The translations under genes were made by a program, and so were the position numbers. Below the pieces are notes generated by a model that was not told the origin of the DNA, did no database searches, and saw only the letters and a program-made list of their open reading frames with translations. DNA of 64,000 nucleotides from Wurfbainia villosa (lineage: Eukaryota; Streptophyta; Magnoliopsida; Zingiberales; Zingiberaceae). Shown piece by piece: positions 34,025 through 44,900 of the stretch (the first letter of the stretch is position 1; every line of letters starts with the position of its first letter). Location: assembly GCA_025175895.1 (NCBI GenBank), contig CM045996.1:107621179-107685178 (forward strand). The letters are read 5' to 3'.

Positions 34025-34184
34025 ATAATTTGAAATTGTGATTATGTCTACACATATTGTACTATGCTTGCGTGTGATGTATGTGTTGTAATAAATTAGA
34101 TTTATTGTTTTTAATTCTTCCGCTGTGCACATATTTACGAAACATGTTCGAACACACACTCACCGTGGTGCCGGAAACCCAACA

Positions 34185-34950
34185 CTGAGTATCCCTCAAT
34201 TATATATTATTTTATTCCCATGCGGTGGTGGAACGGAAGAATTGAGTATGCCTCAATTATATATTATTTTATCTTCGTGCGATGGTGGAACGGAATAACT
34301 GAGCATTCCTCAGTTATATTTTATTTTATCCCCGTGCAGTCGTGCAACGGAAGAAATGAGTTTCCCTCAGTTATATATTATTTTATCCCCGTACGGTGGT
34401 GGAATGGAAGAACTGATTATCCCTCAGTTATATATTATTTTATCTCCGTGCGGTGGTGGAACGGAAGAATTGAGTATTCCTCAGTTATATATTATTTATC
34501 CCCTGGCGGTGGTGGAACGAAAGAATTGAGCATTCCTCAGTTATATATTATTTGATCCCCATGCGGTGGTGGAACGTAAGAACTGAGTATCCCTCAGTTA
34601 TATATTATTTTATCCCCGTGTGGTGGAGGAACCGAAGAACTGAGTATCCCTCAGTTATATATTATTTTATCCCCGTGTGGTAGAGGAACGGAAGAACTAA
34701 GTATCCCTCAGTTGTATATTATTTCATCCCCGTGCGGTGGTGGAACAGAAGAGTTGAACATTCCTTCATCTATATATTACTTTATCCCCGTGCGTTGGCG
34801 GAACAGAAGAGTTGAGTTTATCCCTCAACTATATATTATTTTATCTCCGTATGGTGGAGGAACGGAAGAGTTGGGTTTACTCCTCAACTATATATTATTT
34901 TCCCATGTGGTAGCGGAATGGAAGAGCTGAGTATTCCCTCAGGTGTATAT
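34185..34950 (+). repeat. 58-bp tandem array of element G, right part
   Basis: About 13 units continue the array interrupted at 7329, starting with the second ctgag. Stems vary in a paired way: ACTGAG/CTCAGT, ATTGAG/CTCAAT and GTTGAG/CTCAAC. Units become more divergent toward the right end. Confidence 0.9.
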
Positions 34951-35294
34951 TATGTTATCCTCGGGCAATGGAAGTGCATACATGATTCCTGCGTAATGAA
35001 ATGGTGGAGAAGTTGTATGTTTATTTAATTTTCGTATTATCCAAGAGAAGTGTAAAATTTGGCACAGCTGGAAGAAGGTCGGAAAGAGAGGATAAGTGGG
35101 GAAGGATATAGGTGAAAGCTTATATTTCAAGAAAGTTCATTACTTTGGAAGGCTTACATATTACAACTTCTCCCAAAAAGAAGAAGATAACAAAAGAAGC
35201 CCTTATCCATAGGATATTATAGTTCTTTATTGGGAGGTACAGAAGGAGCATCTTTAAGTGGCTCGGGTTGGCATAGTAGCTGCCGGAGGTAATA
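34951..35294. other. Element G spacer right of the tandem array
   Basis: No gene seen; it probably holds the 3' end of the small antisense ORF. Confidence 0.4.
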
Positions 35295-35495
35295 CTATTG
35301 TATGAAGATATGCTTGGATAAGTCCTTCTGGGACACTGTCAGTTGCTGGTGCAGGGAGTAGTTGCTGGTAGAAGCCTCCCTCAAACATCGCTGTAAATAT
35401 CTAACATGTTCCTCTAGAGTGGCGATGTAGCGTTGTTCCTCAGTCTTTTCTTCAAGAGGAAAAGAGCTGCTGTTTTGTTCAGAAGTTTGTTCCAT
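35295..35495 (-). CDS. Small antisense ORF of element G, helical
   Basis: 66 codons from an ATG at 35495 in a good context (GTTCCATGG). The product is hydrophilic, begins MEQTSEQNSSSFPLEEKTEE and then forms a likely helix (LEEHVRYLQRCLREAS). A candidate TATA lies about 55 bases upstream. It lies between the array and antisense gene 2, on the same strand as the other antisense genes. I do not recognise it; it may be a remnant of a longer gene. Confidence 0.4.
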   Translation of the reverse strand: MEQTSEQNSSSFPLEEKTEEQRYIATLEEHVRYLQRCLREASTSNYSLHQQLTVSQKDLSKHIFIQ

Positions 35496-35547
35496 GGCAA
35501 GGAGGGGAAAAAGAAAGGATGAATATTAGACAAGCGATGGTTTGGGG

Positions 35548-35557
35548 TTCTTATAGC
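35548..35557 (-). promoter_or_regulatory. Candidate TATA box for the small antisense ORF
   Basis: GCTATAAGAA on the minus strand; the same CTATAAGA core is found upstream of antisense gene 1. Confidence 0.35.
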
Positions 35558-35845
35558 GGCGAAGGAAGGAGGTGCATTGACTCACGGACGAGGTAAAAGT
35601 AATAAATGCTAGTAAAGAAGGGGAAACGTAAAGACAATAGGTGAGATTTGTTAGTGTAGTAACTCCGAGAAGGATGGTTCAAATTCCACAGAAGCAGTAA
35701 GGGGAAGTATGTTCAGATAGGGTTGCAGTCTTTTCTGGTGGCAATTGTTCTACATTTACAGGAAGGCGACAAAAAGAAGTATCAGTACCCTTTTTTTACT
35801 TTTTATTAATATTCTCGGCAACGGTTACATTATTTAAGCTAATCA

Positions 35846-36337
35846 TTATACAAGCGTTTTAGGGTCATCATCAGTAGGAGGATTATCCGAAGAGTCCTTC
35901 GGAGGAGAAGGCGCCAAGATGACTTTGTAGAGGTCACCTTGAGCTGGAGGTGCCGTTGGTGGAGCTTCATCAAAAGGAGGTGGATGAGTCCCCGCTGGAA
36001 GGACTGGAACGAATGCTAGGGCTGGCGAAAGCGGAGGAAGTTCAGTGGAGGTTCGAGGATCTCCTACCGTATATTCCCACGTCAGGGAAGGATTCCAGAC
36101 CCGATTGCGGAATGAAGGGAAGGGGGCTCGGAAGGATCTCCCTAGATTAGAAGGGGAAGCAGTGGTTGATGATGGAGTCGGAAACGGACGAAATGCCAAA
36201 GTCATAGTCGATTGCGTTTCAGATTCTTCAGTGTCTTCCGCGGCCCAGTCATGCAACACAAAAGAGTCGAAGTCCGAAGAGATCTCGATGGGGTGTTCCA
36301 CGGAAGCCATGGGGGTGGGATGGAAGGCAGAAGACAC
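35846..36337 (-). other. Antisense Pro/Ser-rich and acidic ORF, possibly a last exon of antisense gene 2
   Basis: 163 open codons with an acidic patch (AAEDTEESETQ) and Pro-rich stretches. A possible acceptor (ATTATCACAG) lies just upstream at about 36342, so it could be spliced to the coiled-coil exon at 36605-37576, but I found no convincing donor. Standing alone it has no recognisable domain. Confidence 0.35.
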
Positions 36338-37576
36338 TTCCTGTGATAATGTATAGTCGAGGGAGGAGGAATCGCATTTGTTCTCGAGAAGGAGAAGAAG
36401 AGGAAAAGACTACCATCATAATGGAGTCAGCATAGGAAACCATCGAGATATCATTTCCGGAGCGGCCCAATAACTTGAGAAGAACAAGAGGCAGAAGTAA
36501 GTCAATCGTTGGCCGAGCCAAAATTGGTTCGGGCTGGAAGAAGATCACTCTGAGGATATTCCAAATGGATTCCCGAGCAAAAAGCATCATCATTTTATTT
36601 AACGTTATACCAGGCAGAAAATGGGCAGTAATTGCGAAGAGAAAGAAACATTGAACAGACCCAAAACTCCAGACCCACACCAAGGCATACATGAAGAATA
36701 ACGAAAAGCTGTATCAATACGAATATTCTTTAATAGAGAAGGAGCAGTCATTACAAGGAGCAGATATGATAAATTACAATTCAAAGAGTTCGGGGGGGGG
36801 GGGCATTTAGATAAAGTTGTTGTAAGATTTAAGTAGCTGGTGTCCGTAATAGGAGGAGGATACCCTCGTTTGGCGTTTAAAGGTGAAGACCTGTTGAAGC
36901 CCAGTATGAATAAGTCCAACCCCTTTTGAATGTAACGCCCCTTCAGATTTGCCTCCTGTTCCTTTAGTTGGGATTTGCAGGCGGCAAGTTGGGTCTGCCA
37001 TTCAGCTAATTGGGCTACCAAGGCATCTCTTTCTGTTGTTGTTGCCATGACCCACTGACCTAGAATCGATAAAGCTTTAATATATTCCTGGTGAAGCTCT
37101 CGTTGTTGTCGGGCCATAAAAGATATGACTTCGGGGAAGGTAGCCACCAGGGAGGAGAGTTCTCTACACTTCTCCAAGAAGAATTTTTTGGTAGCCTCCC
37201 CTGTTTGACGTTCTTGCTGCAACTGTTGGATGGTAGTTGAAGAATCAGCAACCTGAATAAATGCATTTGCAAGTTGTCTTTTATACTCGGTCAACTCGTG
37301 GGTAATGAGGTCCACATGTTGAAGTTGGCTAGACTGCAAAAATATTTGCTGCTCGAGGTCTTCATTTTTCCATTGGAGCTCCTCCTCGCTTTGAGCTAGG
37401 GCCAATTGGGTCATGGAATCCTCACATCGGGTGACTAAATTAGATTCCTTCTGCTCGTGTTCGTTCAGCCACTGGGTGAGTTTCTTCTGGTGCGCTAGGG
37501 CAGAAAAATGGCGAGTTTCTACATTGGACTGGAACAGGGCTATATGGGATGTCATCTTATTATAAGTAGCTGATAC

Positions 37577-37654
37577 CTAAAGGAAAAAGGGACAAATGTT
37601 GAGCATTAGCATATATATATGCATATATTGAAGATAAGGAAAAGGAGCAATTAC
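37577..37654 (-). other. Predicted 78-nt intron of antisense gene 2
   Basis: Minus strand: donor GCCGAG|GTAATTGC, acceptor TTTTTCCTTTAG|GTATC. The interior is AT-rich (ATATATATGCTAATG, with a branch-like CTAAT). Both flanking frames agree in phase 0, and length and composition are typical of a plant intron. Confidence 0.7.
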
Positions 37655-38238
37655 CTCGGCCAGAAGTTTGCCCATATGGTCACAGGGACCCTGCACACTT
37701 TATTGGTTGAAGAATTTTACCTCTGACAGGTGGTTGATCTTCAGGGAGGACCCCAGAGTGGTTAATGGGGGATTTGGGATGGGAAGATTATTCCCCTTCG
37801 AAGGAGAAGAGGGACCCCTAGTATGAGAGGGAGATGGGAAAGGATACACTTCGGGAGGAACAGTTACCGGGAGAGATTCAGTCGAGATATGTGTGGAAGA
37901 GTCAAGAGGGATGGGGGATGAAACATGAGAATGAGAAGGAGATCCTCCCTCTTGGGGGAAAGAAGATGGGGTGGCTAAAGTGGCATCCATCACCCTTGGT
38001 TCGTAGATGACTAAGCGTTGGTGCTTCTCCAGTCTGGATGGGGATGACCGAGGAGAGGAACGGGCAAAAGAAGATGTGGGAATGGATGTAGAACTAGGGG
38101 CTCCTTCCTTGACAGGACGCAATCTTTTTTGCAGTGAAGAAGGGGCAATCACAAATTTACCTCGCTTCGTGGAGGTCTTCTTTTTCTTAGCTGCATCAAT
38201 CTCCTCACCTTTCACAAAAGTGTCTTGCATTAGGTTAT

Positions 38239-38311
38239 CTGCAAAGTCCATTGTTACAATAGATAGGTTGATCGAAATAATGAGTTATATCAAATGCGAA
38301 CATTGTCCTAC
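38239..38311 (-). other. Predicted 73-nt intron of antisense gene 2
   Basis: Minus strand: donor CCATAT|GTAGGACAAT, acceptor GGACTTTGCAG|ATAAC. Removal joins codon ATA plus T to AT AAC, giving an open frame into exon 2. The donor is weaker than that of the other intron. Confidence 0.5.
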
Positions 38312-39160
38312 ATATGGCGGCCAGGGCCATTAGAGGATAATGGGATAGCCTGAAGTGACTGAGGAGAGGAGTTTTCATTAAATGGTCTGAACAATAATGG
38401 GATTCTCCCAACACTCTGTAAACCTCAGAGAAAGGACATTGGGTCCTCATTTCGCGAAAGGGAGGTAGCTCTGGAAGATCTAACTTCCAGGTATCTGAGT
38501 AGGTGAGGGGTGTTGGAAGCTGAGCAAAGAAATATAACTCTTCCCATCCTTTGTGGGAAGAGGGCATATTCACTAAGAATTGGTAGTCCGTGCGGTTGGA
38601 GAGGTAGAAGAGGCCCACCTTAGAAGATTTTAGTTGGAAGAAGCAGTGGAATAGTTGGGGGACAAAGGGAGGTTTAGGTGTTGAAATACTATGATGGCCC
38701 CCGATAAAATATGAAAGGAATTGGGGGTAAATTGATTTAAGGGTAGCCCATAAAACTCAAGGATTTCTAAGTAGGGAGAGGGCACGAGTAAAAATAAGAC
38801 ATTAAGGAACTATTCAGAAAAGAAGCAAGTCAGGTCAGGGGGAGGACGATGTGGTCGTTAAGTCTTAGTATTGAAATGGCATTGTATGGAAGGGTCTATG
38901 AATTGGTCCCTAAGGTTAAAGAAATAATGTTCACTATTTAGTTGGGTGACGGTGTGCTCGTACCAAGGAGGCGAGGGCAAGGTCTTAGGGGCCATAGGTA
39001 TAGAAAAGGGAAGAACACTTACTTGAGAGTTGAAGGAGGAACGTTTGCGAGAGAGGGGGCAAGATCGCTGAAATGCTGCTGGAGAAAATCGATGGGAAGG
39101 AGAAGTAGAAAGGACTAGACTGTTAGGCACTCTAAGTTATGCATAAAAGGAAAGGCCAAA

Positions 39161-39172
39161 GATTTATATAGA
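39161..39172 (-). promoter_or_regulatory. Candidate TATA box for antisense gene 2
   Basis: TCTATATAAATC on the minus strand, about 165 bases upstream of the ATG at 38995. Confidence 0.5.
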
Positions 39173-39758
39173 ATTTTGTGTGACTTTTTGACTATCCAAG
39201 AGAAAAAGAGAAGCGGGGCCCATGGGCCCATTAAGCCGCTTCGAGTGTATTGAGTAGGGCCACGAGAAAAGAGTGAGTTTGAATCGACGGGTAAAAGGCG
39301 AATTAGAGGCTTAATACATTTAGAATGTCAAGCTTATGACTTCGCTTGACTATTTTTGAGGGTTGGCTAATGATACTGCCGTTACCTCTTTTTTGTGAAC
39401 TGAGTAAGAATAGTCACGTGTAAGACACTATCCGAATCGAGTAGCTGATTCGGCAAGGGAAGCAAGGTAAAATGGTTCGGGCATGACAGTCTAGGGTAAT
39501 TGGAACAGGAGGACAGTTTGAGGTAGTTGGCACGGTGGGGCGATCGCGGAGATCATTTTGGTACGGGGTGGATGAGAATCGGCTCGGTCTAGCAGGCCCA
39601 GAAACAGTTCGGTGCAGGAAAAAGAGGAGTTGGTTCGGGCTACTGGGAAAAGCCTAATGGCTACGCTACATGCGAGCAGTAGGTTTAGGTTAGTTTCATC
39701 GAAGGCAAATGGCTGAAAGGGATAGGCTAGCATATTTCTCGAAATGTAGATAAGAAAT
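39173..39758. other. Element G region before the 3' LTR
   Basis: No gene. A purine-rich run at 39193-39214 (AAGAGAAAAAGAGAAGCGGGG) could be the polypurine tract if the LTR starts earlier than I placed it. Confidence 0.35.
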
Positions 39759-40331
39759 TGTTACACAACAGAAGAGGGCCCCCACATAATATTCCGAGGA
39801 GCCTTCGCTCCTCATGTATGTAACAGAATAATTCTCCAAATGGGCAAGGTGGCCACATGTACGACGAAGGAGTCTTGCGATGCAACAGCTAGCCAGAGGA
39901 AGGGGATAAAAGGGAGTTGCAGGGTAGGAGAAAGGAGATCCGCATTATTTCAACGAGCAAAAGACGAAGGCACAGACCGAAGGGGAGAGCAATCACATCA
40001 CCGGAGAAGGAGCTGAGGAGAGTAGTGAGCTCCATTTTTCCTATACTATTTCCTCTGTATTGATATAATTGTAAGAGATTTTCTCCTCCACCTCTGGAAG
40101 TTCTTTCCACGAAGGAGGAAGTTCATAGTGAAAGTGCTTTGGCACAGTAGCTAGTGGGAGAGCTCACCCCCGTGGAGTAGGAATCCTGATTCCAAACCAT
40201 GTTACATCCTGTGTTTTTGTTCGTTGCTTGTGTTGGCGTGTGTTTCTCTTCTTCATGTTTCATTTTACTATTGCGCCCGGAGAAGAACCCCCTAAGCTTC
40301 CTTAGCACTTCGCTGTGTTGGAAGGAAGTCA
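39759..40331 (+). repeat. Probable 3' LTR of element G
   Basis: It starts TGTTACACAACAG, has a TATA-like GGATAAAAGG (39903-39912), an AT-rich stretch (ATTGATATAATTG near 40055), and a downstream GTGGAGTAGGAATCC..CCATGTTACAT motif (40170-40210) like the one in A and B LTRs. The likely end is ..GGAAGTCA at 40331, just before family A gag sequence. No convincing polypurine tract precedes 39759 and the partner LTR is off-window, so both borders are approximate. Confidence 0.5.
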
Positions 40332-40383
40332 GTAAATCCCTTTTTTCGCCATCACCGTATCAAGCTAAAAGGGAAAAGAAAAC

Positions 40384-40809
40384 CATGAAAAATGAAAATA
40401 AGGCCCTAGAAGAAAAGATAGAAAAATTATGTTTAAATATTAATGATAATGTTTCTTCTAGTATCAATGATGCATGCTCACATGATGATTACATGCCTTT
40501 TAATATTAGTGATGCATGTATGGAAGAAAATAGGGTTTTACGAGAAAAGGTAGACCATTTAACTAAAGCCCTAGAGAAATTTACAATAGGCTCCAATACT
40601 TTGAACATGATAATTGGGAGCCAAAGGGCAAGCTTCAATAGGAAAGGCCTAGTTACAAGGGGAATAAAAATGAAAAGGCCTATCAATGCCTAATTGCTAG
40701 GGGTCAAGCCAAAAATAAAACAATAGCTAGAAAATGGATCCCTAAAGAATATTTGATGAACTCTATAGGAAAGAATTTGTATTGGGTTCCCAAATCCATC
40801 AAGGGTTAG
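40384..40809 (+). pseudogene. gag: A-2 gag C-terminal fragment
   Basis: It matches the A-1 gag end nearly residue for residue: EENRVLREKVDHLTKALEKF, TIGSNTLNMIIGSQRASF, then after a frameshift near 40655 ARKWIPKEYL and WVPKSIKG, with the stop at 40807-40809. The zinc knuckle and capsid are cut off on the left. It reads correctly through the site where A-1 has a frameshift (SSSINDACSHDDYMP), so it helps to read A-1. Confidence 0.85.
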
Positions 40810-41940
40810 GAAAACCCTAGGTTAGTCAACCATAGTGGACTTTATCTATATTATATTATTTGGTTGACTTAGGATGGTGTGGGTTATAAATTTTTAACAT
40901 AGTGTTGGGTGATGATAATGTAAAACCCATAAATTAAATGCTTAAATCATGATTCATGCTCAATTTTATAATTTATAATCATGATATGCAATGATTGATG
41001 ATTTATGATCATGATTGATAATTCTTGATGCATGTTCATGATTGGGTTTTTAGGATGATACTTAACCATGGGTAGAAATGCATGAAATTTTTGGTTAAGC
41101 ACAAATACCTTTAGGAACATCTCACATCCCACTAAAAGGGTACTTTGATTGAAAACTTAGCAATGGGTGAGATGATAGGATGATACAAATGGTTCACTAA
41201 TGCTTATGGCATTTAGATGGGTCATTAAGTGTATCAATTAAGCAATAATAGACCAATCATGGGTAAAGCATATGTTTAATTCATATACATATTGCCCAAA
41301 GATAATGGTTGGATATTTCAAATGATTTCAAAACCATTTTATGTTTAATAACAGTGAGTTCATGTTTTAAAAAGGTTCAAGGCAAAACTAGGTTTAAAAG
41401 TGGATACAAACTTTAGACATTTTTGCAACTTTTGAGTTTTTGCCAAACTTTCAAAAATAAATTGAATTTTCATGAAAAAAACATTTTTCACTGATAGAGG
41501 AACTCACAAGAAATATGTATTTCAAATTTCATGATTTTTTGAATTTTTTATAATTTCTGGTGATTTTCTGAAGTTCATTCGAAAAATCAGAAAAACTTGA
41601 AATCTGTGTGCCAGTCGACTGATAGTTTGATTTAGTCGACTGATGTACTGTGCACGAGTACAGTAACCTATTTTATCAGGTTTTGAGTGGTTTTTGGATA
41701 TTTTTCTTCCTTAGAGTTGATGTCATGCGTGTATAACATTTAGATAATGCTTTTGATGGTGTTAAAGGGAGAGAATTGATAGGTTTAAGTTAATCATACT
41801 AAAAGGGAAAATTTAGTATTTCTTAAGGGGGAGTTGCATATTTAAGAGGGAGTTTTTATACTCATATTATTTACATGCTTTCTTGCCTTATGCTTTTATT
41901 GTTATTGTTTTTACCTAACTTAAACAGATTGTCACACATC
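40810..41940 (+). other. Non-coding 3' region of A-2
   Basis: No gene. ATGATCATG-like palindromes lie at 40940-41050, two GTCGACTG palindromes near 41610-41645, and GGGGGAG tracts near 41825. Collinear with 48985-50203 of A-1 (inverted). Confidence 0.65.
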
Positions 41941-41954
41941 AAAAAGGGGGAGAT
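41941..41954 (+). other. Polypurine tract of A-2
   Basis: AAAAAGGGGGAGAT, identical to that of B-1, directly before the LTR. Confidence 0.88.
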
Positions 41955-44900
41955 TGTTAGGGCAATCAACCCATGTGATGTGGTTTTGATGTGTGTGGCA
42001 AAGGGTTTAAGTTAGGATTGTATTGGATTTGATATGTGCGTTGAAGTCGTGCAGGACTTAGTAATTTGCACATGGAGCATTGACAAGTTTCACCTCTCAT
42101 GACTCGGTCCTTGAGTCGGTGAAAGATGCATTGCGGAAGTTGTGCGCTTGGTGCATCTGAGGGACCAACAAACGAGGAGCATTGGAGTGAAGCTGGAGGA
42201 AGTAGACTTCATAGCGAGACGCGAAGGATGGCGCTGCGAAGACGTGCGCTTGGCGCATGTTGGGTTTCCGGCACCACGGCGAGGGTGTGTTCAAACATGT
42301 TTCGCAAACATGTGCACAACGGAAGGAATAAAATAATAAATCTAATTTATTACAACACACACATCACACACATGCATAGTACAACATGTGTAGACATAAC
42401 CATAAATTTAAATTTTGCAATAAAAGGAAATTTAACTACGTATACCTTACGTATCACGTGTAGCGGGAAAGACATCAACCGGAACGATACTCGCTAGAAT
42501 CGTCTCTATCCATATCCACGCCGAGTATCTTCGGGATGACTTCACCAAGTCACGAGCCTCGTCTTCGTACGGGTTACTAGCCTCGTGTTGAAGATGATGT
42601 GATCGAGAGAAGATCACGATCCGAATCCAAATTCGGATCCAAAAATGAGTCCTCAAAACTCACTTCTCCGGAGAGGTATTCGTCAACCGTTTGACAAATC
42701 CTTCGTCCTCCACCTATGAGGATTACCGGAGATCAAATCCCTGGCAAGGCTACTGCTGTCGGAGCTCCAAACGTCATCCAAACGATGCTCCGACGAGAGG
42801 GAAACAAGCTGTCCAGAAAACTGGACAGCTTTGGTGGAGGAGTAGGGGCCGGCCAAAAAGGGTAGGATGAAGCTCACCTTGATGCCGAACCCAAAGGAGA
42901 TCACCGGAGAGTTGTCGGAGGATCACCGGCCGAAGGTTGGACGCCGGCAACAATTTGGACGGCGGCACAAGGGGCTGGGCGGTGGCAATGGATGTTGGCA
43001 CCGACTTCTCCAAGGAGAGGAAGGGGGGCGGCAATAATTAGGTTAAGGGAATTGGATTAGGGCTTAACAAACCCTTAAGCCCTCTTTTATAGAGAACTAA
43101 TTCTCTTAATGGTTATCGGATCATAACCATAAGGCCCGTTAACCCGCTCCATCAATTTAAGTTAAAATAAACCAAACCATAATGATTTATTTTGAGTTAA
43201 AACGAACCGAACCAACTTTGGTTCATTTGTTTAAAATAAACCAAACCCTTTGGTTTATTCTCCTCCATTGGATTAGAACCAAACCATTTTGGTTCATCCA
43301 TTATGTCTTCATAAGACACGGCCCATCCACACTTCCATTGCGACTGAAACGATTTCATGCTCGCTCCATGTTTGGTCCAACCAAACCCAGTTTCTCTCGG
43401 TCTAAGAATCTCATTCTCAAGCTTGTTTTAAATCCTTCGGATTATGCTCGTTGTGCGTGTGACCAAATAGGTTCTCGGTTTATGTTGACCGTCTATAATT
43501 AACCATTAATTATAGAACGATCATGAGTGGCACCTAGTAGTACATCATGATCCCCAATTAACCGAAAAGATCAACGGTTGATCCAGAACTATTTCTGAAA
43601 CCCTTCAACAGCTTGAATGAATCATGCCCCATTCCCTTCACTCATCTTATATCCACTTGGTTCAGGACATGGTCTATAGTGGCAGTCCCCACTAGGCTGA
43701 CTACGTCACACCTAGCCCAAGTATCATTTCCTCGTCCTACGGATTCTAGTTACTGCACATGTATCGAAGAGTACCTTACTCTAAACATGTAATGCTTTGG
43801 CCAAAGACTTTAGTAACAATCCGACGAGAGGCCATGGGTATACATCTCCTCGCAAGGAGTGGTGAATCCTTTATAGGCTATTCAAACACCTTCGATCACT
43901 TCGACTTGTACCCAATCATCCCGAGTCCACATCTCCTCAGAGATGCTTGCTTAAGATGTCAAAGCATAAGTCTTTATGATCAAGATGACTTGAATACTAC
44001 AAGTCAAAGGAACATCGCACTTAAGCTACAGTAAGAACCATATGAAGTCTTACGGTTGGTCACTCCAATAAACTAGTTACCATAACTAGTATCCACGATT
44101 AACTCCGGATATCACAATGTCTCTAGCCAGTGAGAATCAGCTACTTGGATACACCAAGGAGTATACCTCGTGCTAGTCTCGACAGAATTGATGGTGTCCA
44201 AATCCATCAATTCATCGACTAGGGATAATTCCGATACATCACAATTACACATGTAGAGATACTCACTAGTTGTGATCCAATCACAAATTCTCTCATGCTG
44301 TGAGTCATATCGCGGACATTCAGTAAATGAGTTTAAGATCCAATCAAATACATGAAACCATGTATATATACTCAAATAGTGAATCTTCATTTATTATATA
44401 AATGGTTCATACATAAGGCGATTGCCTTAGGACATCTCTCATATATTACTAACAGCGCATTCGAGGGATGTGGTTGAACAAAGACAACTTCGAAGGCGAG
44501 GGACTTCAAGGGAATGAGAGTAAGCGATTGTAACCCGGGACGGGGTAGCGCTTAGGTGAAACTTGGCCAATTGGCTAAGTGTCGGATGGGATTTCCCGAC
44601 ATCAGTCGACTTCCATGTCATGGCAGTCGACTACTCCAAGTTGACTTAGACTCAACTGGTAATCGAGTCAGGTTTGTGTCCTATAAGTCGACTACCAAGT
44701 GTTGGCAGTCGATTGACGAAACTATCAGTCGACTGCTTATGGCAGCAATTGACTGGTCACGAGGGTTTCGGGTATAGAATGGTTGATAGTCGACTGCTTG
44801 CTTCTGGGACTCAACTGTTAGCTCCATCAGTCGACTGATGGGAAGATCAGTCGACTGATGTGGGAACCATTGGATGAAATCCAATGTGGAAGAAGCTATT

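Larger units (their letters stand above)
7330..34184 (+). mobile_element. Ty1/copia element C-1, complete but inactive, with three later insertions
   Basis: Both ends are present: TGTTAGTAATATATGAGAG at 7330 and ..GGAAACCCAACA ending at 34184, flanked by the duplication ctgag (7325-7329 and 34185-34189). With nested DNA removed the LTRs are 2217 and 2219 bp, and the internal part is 11226-16208. Nested inside are a solo B LTR in the 5' LTR, and B-1 and D-1 in the 3' LTR. The polyprotein order gag-protease-integrase-RT-RNase H is that of Ty1/copia. I did not assign a lineage within copia. Confidence 0.92.
16209..34184 (+). repeat. 3' LTR of C-1, split in three by B-1 and D-1
   Basis: The LTR pieces are 16209-18132, 25120-25259 and 34030-34184, together 2219 bp. 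Joined across the target duplications they are collinear with the 5' LTR and with the C solo LTR at 42258. A TATA-like CTATAAAAC is at 17597-17605, preceded by a TTTGGTT/AACCAAA-rich stretch (17400-17560). Confidence 0.9.
36605..38995 (-). pseudogene. Antisense gene 2 of element G: PF04195-like domain, Ser/Pro-rich region, coiled coil, two short introns
   Basis: The ATG is at 38995 (MAPKTLPSPPWYEH). Exon 1 runs to 38312 and matches the plant domain called putative gypsy type transposon (PF04195, from memory): LEILEFYGLPLNQFTPNSFH, then GLFYLSNRTDYQFL and MPSSHKGWEELYFF. It is broken by TAA (38860-38858), TAG (38812-38810) and a one-base frameshift near 38665. An intron (38239-38311) leads to exon 2, lysine-rich then Ser/Pro-rich, with a TAA at 37702-37700. 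A second intron (37577-37654) joins it in phase 0 to exon 3, a long Gln/Glu coiled coil (37576-36605). Function is unknown. Similar antisense genes occur in Tat-lineage elements. The breaks make this copy inactive. Confidence 0.68.
1114..40331 (+). mobile_element. Ty3/gypsy element G (Tat lineage), left end off-window, with nested elements
   Basis: Order on the plus strand is pol (1114-4394), antisense gene 1 (4855-6484), a 58-bp tandem array split in two (6837-7329 and 34185-34950), a small antisense ORF (35295-35495), antisense gene 2 (36605-38995) and a probable 3' LTR (about 39759-40331). C-1 sits inside the array. Tat-lineage elements are known for a second RNase H domain, extra antisense ORFs and tandem repeats between pol and the 3' LTR; all three are visible here. 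Gag and the 5' LTR are outside the window. The right edge is uncertain because the partner LTR cannot be compared. Confidence 0.8.
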
